In this document: one piece after another, positions 16,693 to 24,715 of the stretch | Layout: each line of letters opens with the position of its first letter | How positions within the stretch are numbered: position 1 is the first letter of the stretch | Made by a program: the position numbers and the translations under genes | Source: Nonomuraea typhae | GTDB lineage: Bacteria > Actinomycetota > Actinomycetes > Streptosporangiales > Streptosporangiaceae | Direction: 5' to 3' | Assembly (NCBI RefSeq): GCF_009760925.1 | Contig: NZ_VRLV01000004.1 | Location: forward strand, 622,308 to 686,307 | DNA length: 64,000 nt | Notes under the pieces: generated by a model | The model's input: the letters and a program-made list of their open reading frames with translations, nothing else | Databases searched by the model: none | Told to the model about the DNA's origin: nothing

Positions 16693-16721
16693 TTGTCCGT
16701 GGCTACACGCCTGCGTAATGT
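16693..16721 (+). promoter_or_regulatory. Promoter of the glutamine-synthetase-like gene
   Basis: TTGTCC (16693-16698) and TAATGT (16716-16721) are separated by 17 bases, a good sigma-70/HrdB-type promoter. The downstream element overlaps MarR box 2. Confidence 0.5.
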
Positions 16722-16735
16722 TTGTGGCCAAACGA
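16718..16735. promoter_or_regulatory. MarR box 2 (glutamine-synthetase-like gene)
   Basis: ATGTTTGTGGCCAAACGA matches the shared box at 13 of 16 defined positions, with a perfect right half (CCAAACGA). It overlaps the -10 element of the plus-strand gene, an expected place for a repressor. Confidence 0.5.
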
Positions 16736-16747
16736 GAGGAGACGCCG

Positions 16748-18055
16748 GTGAGTGCGGACACCGTCGAGCGCCTGCGGCAGGCGGGCGTGGACGTGGTGAG
16801 GATCTGCTACCCCGACCTCATCGGCGTCGAGCGCGGCAAGGACGTGCTGCTCGACTCCCTGCCCAGGGTGGTCGAGCACGGACTGTCGTTCTGCCAGGCG
16901 GCCTACTACACCTCACCCCAGGCGGACGTGGTCCCGGTGCCCGGCGGCCTCGACCGCGGGCTGCCCGACATCGTCATCAAGCCCGACCTGGCCACGGTGA
17001 AGGAGCTCCCGTGGGCGCCGGGCGTCGCGCACTGCCTGGGCGACGCCTACCTGCCCGGCGGACCGCCCTTCCTGGAGGAGCCCAGGGCCGTGCTCAAGGC
17101 CGCCATCGCCCGGCTGGCCGAGCTCGGGCTGGCCGCGGTGGTCGGGCCCGAGCTGGAGTACTTCCTGCTGGAACCCGACGGCACCCGCTACGACGGCGGG
17201 CCGGGCAACGCCTACATCGTCGGCAACAAGGGCGACAAGTCCGGGCACCTGCTGCGCGCCATGCGCTCGCTGACCTGGCTCGGCGTCACCATGGGCAACC
17301 ACGAGTTCAGCCCCGGCCAGTTCGAGATCAACCTGCTGCACGGCGAGCCGCTCGACGCCGCCGACCGCGCGTTCCGGCTGAAGAGCGCCGTCAAGGAGCT
17401 GGCCAGGGCCGACGGGCTGAACGCCACGTTCATGGCCAGGCCGTTCAACGACGAGGGCGGCTCGGGCTTCCACGTCCACCTGTCGTGCCTCGGCCCCGAC
17501 GGGGTCAACGCCTTCGCCGACGCGGCCGCGCCGTACCAGCTGTCGGAGCAGGCGATGCACGCCATCGGCGGGGTGATCGCGCACGCGCCCGCGCTGGCGG
17601 CGCTGCTCAACCCGACGATCAACTCCTACAAGCGCTTCGGCCCCGACAGCCTGGCCCCCTGGCTGAACGACTGGGGCCTGGACAACCGCAGCGCCATGTT
17701 GCGCATCCCGCCCGAGCGCGGGGAGGCCACCCGGCTCGAGGTACGGCTCGGCGACGCCTCGGCCAACCCCTATCTCGGCATCGCCGGCCTGCTGGCCGCC
17801 GTCTACCTGGGCATCAGGGACAAGACCGAGCCGCCGGAGCCCCTCGACGGCTACGGCTACGACCCGGCCAGGGCCCCGGTGCTGCCGATGTCCCTGCCCG
17901 CCGCGCTGGACGCCTTCGCGGCCGACACCGAGCTCAGCGAAGTGCTGGGCAAGGAGTTCACGGCGGCGTTCCTGGCCTACAAGCGGGATGAGGTGCAGAG
18001 GTTTTCCCGGTACGTCACCGATTGGGAGTTCCGGGAGTACGCCTACCATCTGTGA
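16748..18055 (+). CDS. Glutamine-synthetase-like gamma-glutamyl ligase
   Basis: A 435-residue GS-fold ligase. Conserved catalytic blocks are present: GPELEYFLLE (metal ligands), GNHEFSPGQFEINL, GSGFHVHLS (His-containing nucleotide/metal site), NPTINSYKRFGP and RIPPERGEATRLEVRLGDASANPY. The length and divergence from GlnA place it with GlnA3/PuuA/gamma-glutamylamide synthetases. Those attach glutamate to amines before oxidation; true glutamine synthesis is unlikely. The GTG at 16748 has GAGGAG 7 bases upstream; an in-frame ATG at 16718 would swallow that site and MarR box 2. Divergent from the ring-cleavage operon with MarR boxes between, it may activate or detoxify an amine substrate of the same pathway. 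The substrate is not identified. Confidence 0.87.
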   Translation: MSADTVERLRQAGVDVVRICYPDLIGVERGKDVLLDSLPRVVEHGLSFCQAAYYTSPQADVVPVPGGLDRGLPDIVIKPDLATVKELPWAPGVAHCLGDAYLPGGPPFLEEPRAVLKAAIARLAELGLAAVVGPELEYFLLEPDGTRYDGGPGNAYIVGNKGDKSGHLLRAMRSLTWLGVTMGNHEFSPGQFEINLLHGEPLDAADRAFRLKSAVKELARADGLNATFMARPFNDEGGSGFHVHLSCLGPDGVNAFADAAAPYQLSEQAMHAIGGVIAHAPALAALLNPTINSYKRFGPDSLAPWLNDWGLDNRSAMLRIPPERGEATRLEVRLGDASANPYLGIAGLLAAVYLGIRDKTEPPEPLDGYGYDPARAPVLPMSLPAALDAFAADTELSEVLGKEFTAAFLAYKRDEVQRFSRYVTDWEFREYAYHL

Positions 18056-18058
18056 CCC

Positions 18059-18556
18059 TCAGCTGTTCTCCAGGTGCTCGAGGATGCGGCGCAGCGAGGT
18101 GGCCAGCTCGCGGCGCTGCTCGCCGTCGAGCTCCTTGACCACGAACGCCTCCTGCCGGTTGAAGTCGGGGAACACGTCCCGCATCAGCCGCTCGCCGGTC
18201 GCGGTGAGCGACAGCATGACCCGCCGCCCGTCCGTCGGGTGCGGGGCGCGGCGCAGGTGGCGGTAGGACTCCAGCGTCTTCACCACGCCGGTCAGCGTGC
18301 CCTTGGAGATGCCCGCCTCGGCGGCCACGTGCTTGGTCTCGCTCTCGCCCCAGATCCACACCACCCACATCACCACGAACCCGGTCCAGGTCAGCCCGGT
18401 GTCGCGCAGCACCGTCCGCTCGAAATGATTGCGGATCGCGGAGGAGGCCCGGTAGATGTGCGAGACCGCCCACATGGCCTCGAAGTCGATGTTCATCCCC
18501 CCGAGCCGCCGGCCGATGGCCTCCTCGGTCTGGTGGAGCGTGTGGTGTCCGGTCAC
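18059..18556 (-). CDS. MarR-family regulator of the catabolic cluster
   Basis: A 165-residue MarR winged-helix regulator. After an N-terminal dimerisation helix, the DNA-binding part includes HVAAEAGISKGTLTGVVKTLES as recognition region. The wing is HPTDGRRVMLSLTATGERLM, with the DxR motif that is nearly invariant in MarR proteins. I chose GTG at 18556, where TACGAT lies 6 bases upstream (leaderless); GTG at 18562 is an alternative. It is the last gene of the transporter-amidohydrolase strand, 26 bases after the amidohydrolase, with its own box at 18564-18581. Autoregulation and control of the flanking operons are inferred from the shared box. The natural ligand is probably an intermediate of the pathway. 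Confidence 0.88.
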   Translation of the reverse strand: MTGHHTLHQTEEAIGRRLGGMNIDFEAMWAVSHIYRASSAIRNHFERTVLRDTGLTWTGFVVMWVVWIWGESETKHVAAEAGISKGTLTGVVKTLESYRHLRRAPHPTDGRRVMLSLTATGERLMRDVFPDFNRQEAFVVKELDGEQRRELATSLRRILEHLENS

Positions 18557-18563
18557 CGACACA

Positions 18564-18581
18564 TCGTATGGGAGCGAACGG
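18564..18581. promoter_or_regulatory. MarR box 3 (marR autoregulation)
   Basis: TCGTATGGGAGCGAACGG has a perfect left half (TCGTATGG) and a weaker right half of the shared box. It overlaps the TACGAT -10 element of the MarR gene and lies immediately before its start. Confidence 0.48.
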
Positions 18582-18582
18582 T

Positions 18583-20127
18583 TCACGAAGCATGGACCAT
18601 GCGGCCGGCGAACACGGTCAGCTCGACAGGGGCGTCGGTGAGCTCCTCGGGCGCCGTGGCCGCGCTGACGAACAGGTCGGCGACCTTGCCCGGAGTGATC
18701 GTTCCCTTCCACGTCTCGGCGAAGTCCTGCCAGGCCCCCGCCGTGGTGTAGGAGCGCAGCGCCTCCTCCAGCGTGACGCCCTCGCCGGCGCGCGCGAGCA
18801 GCGCGGCCACCCCCGGACGCCAGTCGGGGCTGGTGACCGGGGCGTCGGAGCTGCAGGCCGTGTGCACCCCCGCGGCCAGCGCGGAGCGAGCCGGCCACTC
18901 GCGCTCGGCCGCCTCGTCGCCGAACAGGGCGCGGGTGGTGCCCGACTCCAGGCGCTGCAGCACCGGCTGCAGGTTGATGCCGTACCCCAGCCCGCCCAGC
19001 GTGGCCAGCGCCTGCCCCGAGGCGTACTGGCCGTGGATCACGTAGTGCCTGGCGTCCGGCCGGGGATGGTCGCGGGCGATGGCCGCCAGCGCCTCGGTCA
19101 CGGCGTCGATGCCCCGGCTGCCGACCACGTGCACGCCCGCCTGCCAGCCCGCCACGTGCACCAGGCGCAGGATCTCGGCCAGCTCGGCGACCCGCTCGCC
19201 GTCGCTGCCGCCCCGGACGCACAGCGCGCCGTGCCCGCCGCCCGGGTACGGCTCGCGCATCCAGGCCGTCTCGGAGGGCGGGATGCCGTCGGCGAACACC
19301 TTCACCCCGGTCAGCCGCAGCACCCTCGGGTCCACGTCGCCCAGCCCGGGCGGCGCGGCCAGCCAGGCCAGGGTGTCGGCGACGGACGCCCCCGACATCG
19401 GGCTCGGCAGGCCGAGCACGCTCACCCGCGCGGTCAGCGTGCCGTCCCCGGCCAGGTCCGCGTAGGCGGCCAGCACACCGGGGCCCATGCCGCCGCCGAA
19501 CGACTCGGCGCCGCCGGGGCCCAGGCCCGGCTCGGTGAAGCTGGTGATGCCCAGGCGGTTCAGGCCGGTCACCGTCTCGCGCAGGACTCCCGGCAGGCCG
19601 CCCTCGGGTGCCGGAATCAGGCGCTGGACCAGGCCCTGGTCGCCGTGGTGGAACACGCCGTCCCCCTTGGCGCCGGCCGCGTCCATGACCCTGGTGTTCA
19701 CCCACGTCGCATGCCCCGAAAAATCCTGTAAAAGGACGGGATTGTCGGGTGCCACGGCGTCGAGGTCCTCCCTCGTCGGCATCCTGGCCTCGGCCAGGGA
19801 GCCGGGATTCCAGCCGATTCCCCGGATCCACGCTCCCGGGACGGCCCGCCGTACGGCCTCGCGGACCTGCGCCGTGATCGCGGCGATCGAGTCGCGCGCG
19901 ACGTCCAGGCAGTACGGCGGGCGGTTCAGGCCATAGGCGCAGGCGTGCAGATGGGAGTCGTTGACGCCGGGCAGGACCAGGCGCCCGCGCAGGTCCACCA
20001 CCTCCGCGCCGCGCGGTGGCGCCGCGTCCAGCGCGGCGATCGTGCCGTCCGCGACCAGCACGGACGTGGCGTGCGGACGGGCCGGATCCAGGGTGAGGAT
20101 CCGCCCGTTGACCAGGGCGAGTGTCAT
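18583..20127 (-). CDS. YtcJ-like metal-dependent amidohydrolase
   Basis: A 514-residue amidohydrolase_3 protein. The metal-binding HxH is in VLPGVNDSHLHACAYG, a His is in the GVHVVGSRGID stretch, a further one in YVIHGQYAS, and a late Asp in ACSSDAPV. A C-terminal composite beta domain ends in KVADLFVSAATAPEEL. These enzymes hydrolyse C-N amide bonds of varied, often N-acyl, substrates. Its ATG overlaps the stop of the ABC ATPase gene (ATGA), placing it in the transporter operon. Pairing with a GS-like gamma-glutamyl ligase suggests it could remove the acyl group after amine oxidation, but this is a hypothesis. No signal peptide; cytoplasmic. Confidence 0.86.
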   Translation of the reverse strand: MTLALVNGRILTLDPARPHATSVLVADGTIAALDAAPPRGAEVVDLRGRLVLPGVNDSHLHACAYGLNRPPYCLDVARDSIAAITAQVREAVRRAVPGAWIRGIGWNPGSLAEARMPTREDLDAVAPDNPVLLQDFSGHATWVNTRVMDAAGAKGDGVFHHGDQGLVQRLIPAPEGGLPGVLRETVTGLNRLGITSFTEPGLGPGGAESFGGGMGPGVLAAYADLAGDGTLTARVSVLGLPSPMSGASVADTLAWLAAPPGLGDVDPRVLRLTGVKVFADGIPPSETAWMREPYPGGGHGALCVRGGSDGERVAELAEILRLVHVAGWQAGVHVVGSRGIDAVTEALAAIARDHPRPDARHYVIHGQYASGQALATLGGLGYGINLQPVLQRLESGTTRALFGDEAAEREWPARSALAAGVHTACSSDAPVTSPDWRPGVAALLARAGEGVTLEEALRSYTTAGAWQDFAETWKGTITPGKVADLFVSAATAPEELTDAPVELTVFAGRMVHAS

Positions 20128-20813
20128 GGCCCGTCTCCCAGGTAGGCGCGGCGGAGGGCGTCGTCGGAGGCACGCAGCGGGCCGGGGGCGCCGCCGTAGG
20201 TGATGGCGCCGCGCGCGAGCACGTACGCGGCGTCGGCCAGCGCGAGCGCGGCGTGCGCGAACTGCTCGACCAGCAGGACCGCCATGCCGTCGCCGGCCAG
20301 CGTCCTGATCACGGGCAGCAGGCGCCGCACCACGCCCGGCGCCAGGCCCAGGGACATCTCGTCGAGCAGCAGCGCAGCCGGGCTCGCGACCAGCGCCCTG
20401 GCCAGGACCAGCATCTGCTGCTCGCCGCCGGACAACTGCCCGGCCCGCACGCCGAGCCGGGCCTCCAGCTCGGGAAACACCGCCAGGGCCCGGCCGACGG
20501 CGTCCACGGCCACGAGTTCGAGGTTCTCGCGGGTGGTGAGGGCGGCGAAGACCGTACGGCCCTGCTCGACGTGGGCCAGGCCGCGGCGCGCGCGCCGGGT
20601 GCGCGGCCAGGCGGTGAGGTCGTCGCCGCCGAGCGTGATCCGGCCCGCCCGCACGGGCACCACGCCGGAGACCGCCTCCAGGAGCGTGGTCTTGCCCGCG
20701 CCGTTCGGCCCCAGCAGCACGGTCACCTGCCCGGCCGCCGCGGTCAGCGTCACGTCGCGCACGACCGGCTGCCCGCCGCGCGCCACGCTCACCCCGTCGA
20801 GCACCAGGTTCAC
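20124..20813 (-). CDS. Liv-type ABC transporter ATP-binding protein (LivF-like)
   Basis: A 229-residue ABC ATPase. It has Walker A GPNGAGKTT, Q-loop region AHVEQGRTVF, signature LSGGEQQM, Walker B ALLLDEMSLGLAP and switch residue in LLVEQ. The spacing and EQGRxVF motif are typical of LivF, the second ATPase of branched-chain amino-acid (HAAT) importers. The GTG at 20813 overlaps the preceding stop as GTGA, and AGGAGG lies 7 bases upstream, so a longer in-frame extension is rejected. It works with the permease-ATPase fusion, the LivH-like permease and the lipoprotein encoded upstream. In this catabolic context the cargo is more likely an aromatic or amide compound than leucine. Confidence 0.92.
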   Translation of the reverse strand: MNLVLDGVSVARGGQPVVRDVTLTAAAGQVTVLLGPNGAGKTTLLEAVSGVVPVRAGRITLGGDDLTAWPRTRRARRGLAHVEQGRTVFAALTTRENLELVAVDAVGRALAVFPELEARLGVRAGQLSGGEQQMLVLARALVASPAALLLDEMSLGLAPGVVRRLLPVIRTLAGDGMAVLLVEQFAHAALALADAAYVLARGAITYGGAPGPLRASDDALRRAYLGDGP

Positions 20814-22576
20814 GCCGCCACCTCCTCGCCGAGGTAGGCGCGCAGGACCCGCGGGTCGGCGAACACCTCCGCGGGCGGCCCCTCCGCGATCACCCGCCCG
20901 AAGTCCAGTACGGTCACCCGCTCGCACGCCGCCCTGACCAGGTCCAGGTCGTGCTCGATGAGCAGCACGGCGACCCCGAGCCGCCGCGGCACGCTCCGCA
21001 GCCACGCCCCGAGACGCTCGGTCTCGGCGTGCCCGAGCCCGGCGGCCGGTTCGTCGAGCACGGCCACCGCCGGCCGGGCCAGCACCGCCCCCGCCACCTC
21101 GAGCAGCCGTCTGGTGCCCACGTCCAGCTCGGCGATCCGGTCGCCGGGACCCGCCGCGGCCAATCCGTCGAGCACCTCGCCGAGGTCGGCGTCGGTCAAC
21201 GGCCGCCGGGCCACGAAGCGCAGGTACTCACGGACGCTCAGCCCGGCGGGCACCCTGTCCTGCTGGAACGTGCGCCGCAGCCCCGCCCGCGCCCGGCGGT
21301 GCGCCGGCAGGCGGTCGACCGGCTCGCCGTCGACCGCCACGCTTCCCCGCGCGGCGGTGAACCCGGTGATCGCGTCCACCAGCGAGGACTTGCCCGCCCC
21401 GTTGGGCCCCACCAGCCCGGCGACGGCACCCGCCGGCACGCTCAGGTCCACGCCGTCCACGGCCACCACCTGCCCGTAGCGCACACAGGCCCCGCGCACC
21501 TTCAGCGCCTCCGGGCCTGGTTGTGCCGGGTGTGCGGGGGCGGGGGTGCCCGCCGTACGCGGGGAGGGGTGGGGGGCCGGGCTCGGGCGGGAACCGCGCA
21601 CGCGGCCCAGGACAGCACGCAGGGCCGCGCCCACACCGGAGCCCGGTGCGCGGCGGAGGGCGGCGCGCAGGGCTTCGCTGATGCCCGAGCCCTGGGTGAG
21701 GGCCTGGATGGCGCCGGCCGCGAAGACGACGTTGGCCCATTGCTGGGGAATGCCGAGGCGGCGCAGCACCTCGGCGACCGCCACGCCGAGGGCGCCCCCG
21801 ATGAGCGCGCCCTCGGCGTACTGGGCCCCGGCGAAGACCGCGACCGCGTAGGCGACCAGCGACTGGCCCGGGTCGAAGTTGCGGGAGACGACCATGGCGA
21901 GCTGCCCGGCCAGCAGCGCGCCGGACAGGCCCGCGATGAACGCGCTCACGGCGAACGCGCTCAGTTTGGCCCCGGGCACGCCGGTGCCCGCGGCGGCCGT
22001 GGCCCGCTCCGACTCGCGCAGCGCGCGCCACGCGGCGCCCGGACGGCTCCGCCGTACCAGCCCGAGCAGCACCGCGACCAGGGCGAACACGCCTACGCAG
22101 AACAGGAAGTACTGCCGGTCGGCGGCCAGCCCGGCCGGGCGGCCCACCGCCAGGCCCTGGTTGACGCCGGGGAACGAGGTCGCCGCCAGCACCACGTCGA
22201 CCGTGGCCGCGAATCCGAGCGTGACGATCGCCAGGTGCACCCCGCGCAGCCGCAGCGCCGGCAGCCCGATCAGCAACCCCAGGGGCACCGCGGCCAGCCC
22301 GGCCAGCGGCGTCCACACCCACAGCCCGCCGGGCACGCCCCAGACGTTGAGCTGGGCGGTCGTCCACGCGCCGATCGCGGCGAAGGCCATCTGGCACAGC
22401 GACACCATCCCGGCCTGCCCGGCCACCACGCCCAGGCTCTGCAGCAGGACTCCGGAGATCACCGCCGACATGGCCAGGAACACCCAGTACGCCGGCAGCA
22501 GCGCCGCCAGGCCGTACGCCAGAAGGGCGAGCGCCGCGCACCCGACGGCCACGCGGAGGGGGTCAGCGAGCCGCAT
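20810..22576 (-). CDS. Fused Liv permease and ATP-binding protein (LivM-LivG)
   Basis: A 588-residue fusion. Residues about 1-300 form a LivM-type permease with some nine to ten hydrophobic helices and the motif ALRLRGVHLAIVTLGFA. Residues about 300-360 are a Pro/Arg/Ala linker. The rest is a LivG-type ATPase with Walker A GPNGAGKSS, Q-loop RRTFQQDRV, Walker B AVAVLDEPAAGLG and H-loop LIEHDLDLV. The signature motif is degenerate: ELDVGTRRL instead of LSGGQ-like. The functional signature would then come from the LivF partner. The ATG at 22576 overlaps the LivH-like gene by 14 bases. Fusions of this type are known in actinomycetes but are less common than separate genes. Confidence 0.9.
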   Translation of the reverse strand: MRLADPLRVAVGCAALALLAYGLAALLPAYWVFLAMSAVISGVLLQSLGVVAGQAGMVSLCQMAFAAIGAWTTAQLNVWGVPGGLWVWTPLAGLAAVPLGLLIGLPALRLRGVHLAIVTLGFAATVDVVLAATSFPGVNQGLAVGRPAGLAADRQYFLFCVGVFALVAVLLGLVRRSRPGAAWRALRESERATAAAGTGVPGAKLSAFAVSAFIAGLSGALLAGQLAMVVSRNFDPGQSLVAYAVAVFAGAQYAEGALIGGALGVAVAEVLRRLGIPQQWANVVFAAGAIQALTQGSGISEALRAALRRAPGSGVGAALRAVLGRVRGSRPSPAPHPSPRTAGTPAPAHPAQPGPEALKVRGACVRYGQVVAVDGVDLSVPAGAVAGLVGPNGAGKSSLVDAITGFTAARGSVAVDGEPVDRLPAHRRARAGLRRTFQQDRVPAGLSVREYLRFVARRPLTDADLGEVLDGLAAAGPGDRIAELDVGTRRLLEVAGAVLARPAVAVLDEPAAGLGHAETERLGAWLRSVPRRLGVAVLLIEHDLDLVRAACERVTVLDFGRVIAEGPPAEVFADPRVLRAYLGEEVAA

Positions 22577-23417
22577 CCCACACCTCCCCGCGCTGGCTCC
22601 ACAGCAGGATCAGGAGGATCGCCGCGAACGGCACCACATCCCGGAACTGCTGAAACGCGGCATATGACGAGAGCAGCCCTTCGAGCAGCCCCAGGCCCAG
22701 CCCGCCCAGCAGCGCGCCCGACAACCGGCGCAGCCCGCCGACCAGCGCCGCCGCGCAGGCCGGCACGATCAGCATGCTCAGCGAGAGGATGTCGCTCGAG
22801 CGCACCGGCGCGACCAGCAGGAGCACCAGGCCCGACAGCGCGCCCGCCAGACCCCACACGGTCACCGTCATGGCCTTGGTGCCGATGCCGAGCAGCTCGG
22901 TCGTGACGGGCCGCTCGGCCATCGCGCGCAGGCGGAGCCCGAGCCGCGTCCTGGTGAGCAGCAGGTGCGTGCCCGCGCCGATGAGCACGGCCAGCGCGAT
23001 GAGCACGGCCGCGCCGAGCGTCACCACGACCCCGGCCAGCGTCGCGACGCGCTGCGGCGCCGGGTTCGGCAGCACGCGCGGGTGGTCGCCGAAGGCGATG
23101 TAGGCGAGCGCGATGATCCCGATGAGCTGCGCGATCGACACGGCCGTGCGCTGCTGCGGCCCGCTGTCGGCGAACCACCTGGTCACGATGGATCCGCAGA
23201 TCACCGACACGAGCGCCGCCGCCGCAATCCCAATAAAGGCCGATATGTGGTACGGCAGGCCGTTCTGTGTTGTCCAGGCCATGACGTACACCCCCGCGAC
23301 CCCGGTCGCCGCCACGGCCAGGTTCACCGTGGCGGTCAGCCGGAACATCGCGGTCAGCAGCAGCCCGAGCGCGGCGAACGTGCCGCCCGCGGCCAGCCCC
23401 GAGACCAGCCCCTGCAT
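22563..23417 (-). CDS. Liv-type ABC transporter permease (LivH-like)
   Basis: A 284-residue integral membrane permease with about eight hydrophobic helices. It begins MQGLVSGLAAGGTFAALGLLL and contains NLAVAATGVAGVYVMA (compare the NFAQG region of LivH). A cytoplasmic loop RTRLGLRLRAMAERPVTTELLGI corresponds to the EAA-like coupling helix. The ATG at 23417 overlaps the stop of the substrate-binding-protein gene by one base (TGATG), so I rejected a longer in-frame start that would run inside that gene. It pairs with the fused permease to form the transmembrane pore. Confidence 0.9.
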   Translation of the reverse strand: MQGLVSGLAAGGTFAALGLLLTAMFRLTATVNLAVAATGVAGVYVMAWTTQNGLPYHISAFIGIAAAALVSVICGSIVTRWFADSGPQQRTAVSIAQLIGIIALAYIAFGDHPRVLPNPAPQRVATLAGVVVTLGAAVLIALAVLIGAGTHLLLTRTRLGLRLRAMAERPVTTELLGIGTKAMTVTVWGLAGALSGLVLLLVAPVRSSDILSLSMLIVPACAAALVGGLRRLSGALLGGLGLGLLEGLLSSYAAFQQFRDVVPFAAILLILLWSQRGEVWDAAR

Positions 23418-24601
23418 CAGCCGAGCGTCCCCGGGTAGCGCACCCAGTCGGGCGTGACCACGTGCCACGTGCCGCCGCGGAGCTGGACGATCTTGCCCGC
23501 CCGGTTCGACAGGTGTCTGGCCGCCGCCCCGAACTCGTACGGCGTGCCGGTCATGCCCGTCTGGATGGGCTTGAGGGACTTGAAGGCTTTGGCGACCGAT
23601 TCCCGGGTGATGGGGCCCTGGATGGACTTGAGGGTGTCCACGAAGTACGTGGCCGCCAGGTAGCCGCCCTGGCCGAAGCTGGTGAGCGGGACGTCGGCCG
23701 AGGTCATCAGCTCACGCCAGTCCTTCAGCGCGGGGGAGTCCGCGTCGGTGAACGGCTCGAACTCGGCGTTGGCGTAGGCGCCGTCGCCGTCGGAACCCAG
23801 CGCCTTGGCCACCGCCTCGGTGTAGGGGGCGGTGGTCATCAGCCAGTCGATGCCGGTGACGTCCTGCTGCTTGACCACCTTCATCCAGGCGATCGCCATC
23901 GGCTCCGTGCCGTTGTAGAGGACCGCCTGGCAGCCCTCCTTCCTGGCGCGCAGCACGAACGGCGTCGGGTCGGAGTCGGGCTTGACGGTCCGGTCGTCGA
24001 CGACGAGCTGCTTGCCGGTCAGCTTCGTCCAGCTCTGGATGGCTCCGCCGTACGCGTCGTTGGTGTTGCCGAGAATCGCCAGGAACGAGCAGACCTTGGC
24101 GTGCTTGAGCACCTCGGAGGCGTAGTAGAGGTTGATCGCGGTGTTCAGGTACGGGCCGGTGTTGACCGGCGAGATCGCCGGGGACTCGAAGCAGGTCGGG
24201 TCCACGCCCGTGCCCTGGATCGCGACGATGCCCGTCTGCTGGTAGAAGGGGGCGTTCACGGCGCAGTCGAGCAGGCTGGCCGAGCCGACGAGCGCGACCA
24301 CCGCCTGGTTGGTGACCACGTCCCTCGCGGCCTGCGCGGCGGCGGCCGGGTCGCCCTTGTCGTCGGCCCTGATGAACTCGATCGTGCGTCCGTTGATGCC
24401 TCCCTGCTTGTTGACCCGGTCGAAGACGGCCTTGGCGGCGGAGGACGAATCGGGGAACGTGACGGGGCCGCTCAGCGAGCTGACGCTGCCCACCTTGATC
24501 GTGCCGTCGCCGCCGCTCTGGCCGGTGGGCTCGTCGGAGAGCCCGCAGGCGGTGACCGCCGTGGCGAGGAGTAGGACGGCTGATGCCCTGGAAGCGATCA
24601 T
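23417..24601 (-). CDS. ABC transporter substrate-binding lipoprotein (Liv/HAAT type)
   Basis: A 394-residue periplasmic-binding-type lipoprotein. The leader ends in the lipobox VTAC with the acylated Cys at residue 19. The mature protein has the two-lobe type I fold: TIKVGSVSSLSGPVTFPD, DKGDPAAAAQAARDVVTNQ, ALVGSASLLDCAVNAPFYQ and GYLAATYFVDTL are typical HAAT/Liv blocks. First gene of a six-gene minus-strand series ending in marR. The ATG at 24601 was chosen because the lipobox is correctly spaced from it; longer in-frame extensions overlap the divergent oxidoreductase gene. MarR box 4 lies 33 bases upstream. Ligand unknown, probably the pathway substrate. Confidence 0.91.
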   Translation of the reverse strand: MIASRASAVLLLATAVTACGLSDEPTGQSGGDGTIKVGSVSSLSGPVTFPDSSSAAKAVFDRVNKQGGINGRTIEFIRADDKGDPAAAAQAARDVVTNQAVVALVGSASLLDCAVNAPFYQQTGIVAIQGTGVDPTCFESPAISPVNTGPYLNTAINLYYASEVLKHAKVCSFLAILGNTNDAYGGAIQSWTKLTGKQLVVDDRTVKPDSDPTPFVLRARKEGCQAVLYNGTEPMAIAWMKVVKQQDVTGIDWLMTTAPYTEAVAKALGSDGDGAYANAEFEPFTDADSPALKDWRELMTSADVPLTSFGQGGYLAATYFVDTLKSIQGPITRESVAKAFKSLKPIQTGMTGTPYEFGAAARHLSNRAGKIVQLRGGTWHVVTPDWVRYPGTLG

Positions 24602-24633
24602 GGCGCGAGCCTCTCGTGCGATCGTGGACGGGA

Positions 24634-24651
24634 TCGTATGGTCCCAAACGA
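24634..24651. promoter_or_regulatory. MarR box 4 (transporter operon)
   Basis: TCGTATGGTCCCAAACGA is the best copy of the shared dyad and is extended by flanking GGA and TCC into a longer inverted repeat (24631-24654). On the minus strand it overlaps TACGAT, the probable -10 element of the transporter operon. Confidence 0.62.
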
Positions 24652-24674
24652 TCCTCGGCAAGGGCTGTACATAC

Positions 24675-24697
24675 ATTCGTCGTTTGGATACGAATTT
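24675..24697. promoter_or_regulatory. MarR half-site plus dyad before the LLM oxidoreductase
   Basis: TCGTTTGG at 24680-24687 is an exact half-site of the shared box. It sits inside a separate dyad, ATTCGT (24675-24680) and ACGAAT (24690-24695). It lies about 20-40 bases before the plus-strand oxidoreductase start. Confidence 0.42.
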
Positions 24698-24715
24698 GTT
24701 GTGCCTACTCCACGT

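Noticed and set aside
20951..22906. Long plus-strand frame opposite the Liv permease-ATPase gene
   Set aside because: The minus strand encodes clear ABC motifs; the plus frame is His/Gly/Arg-rich and low-complexity.
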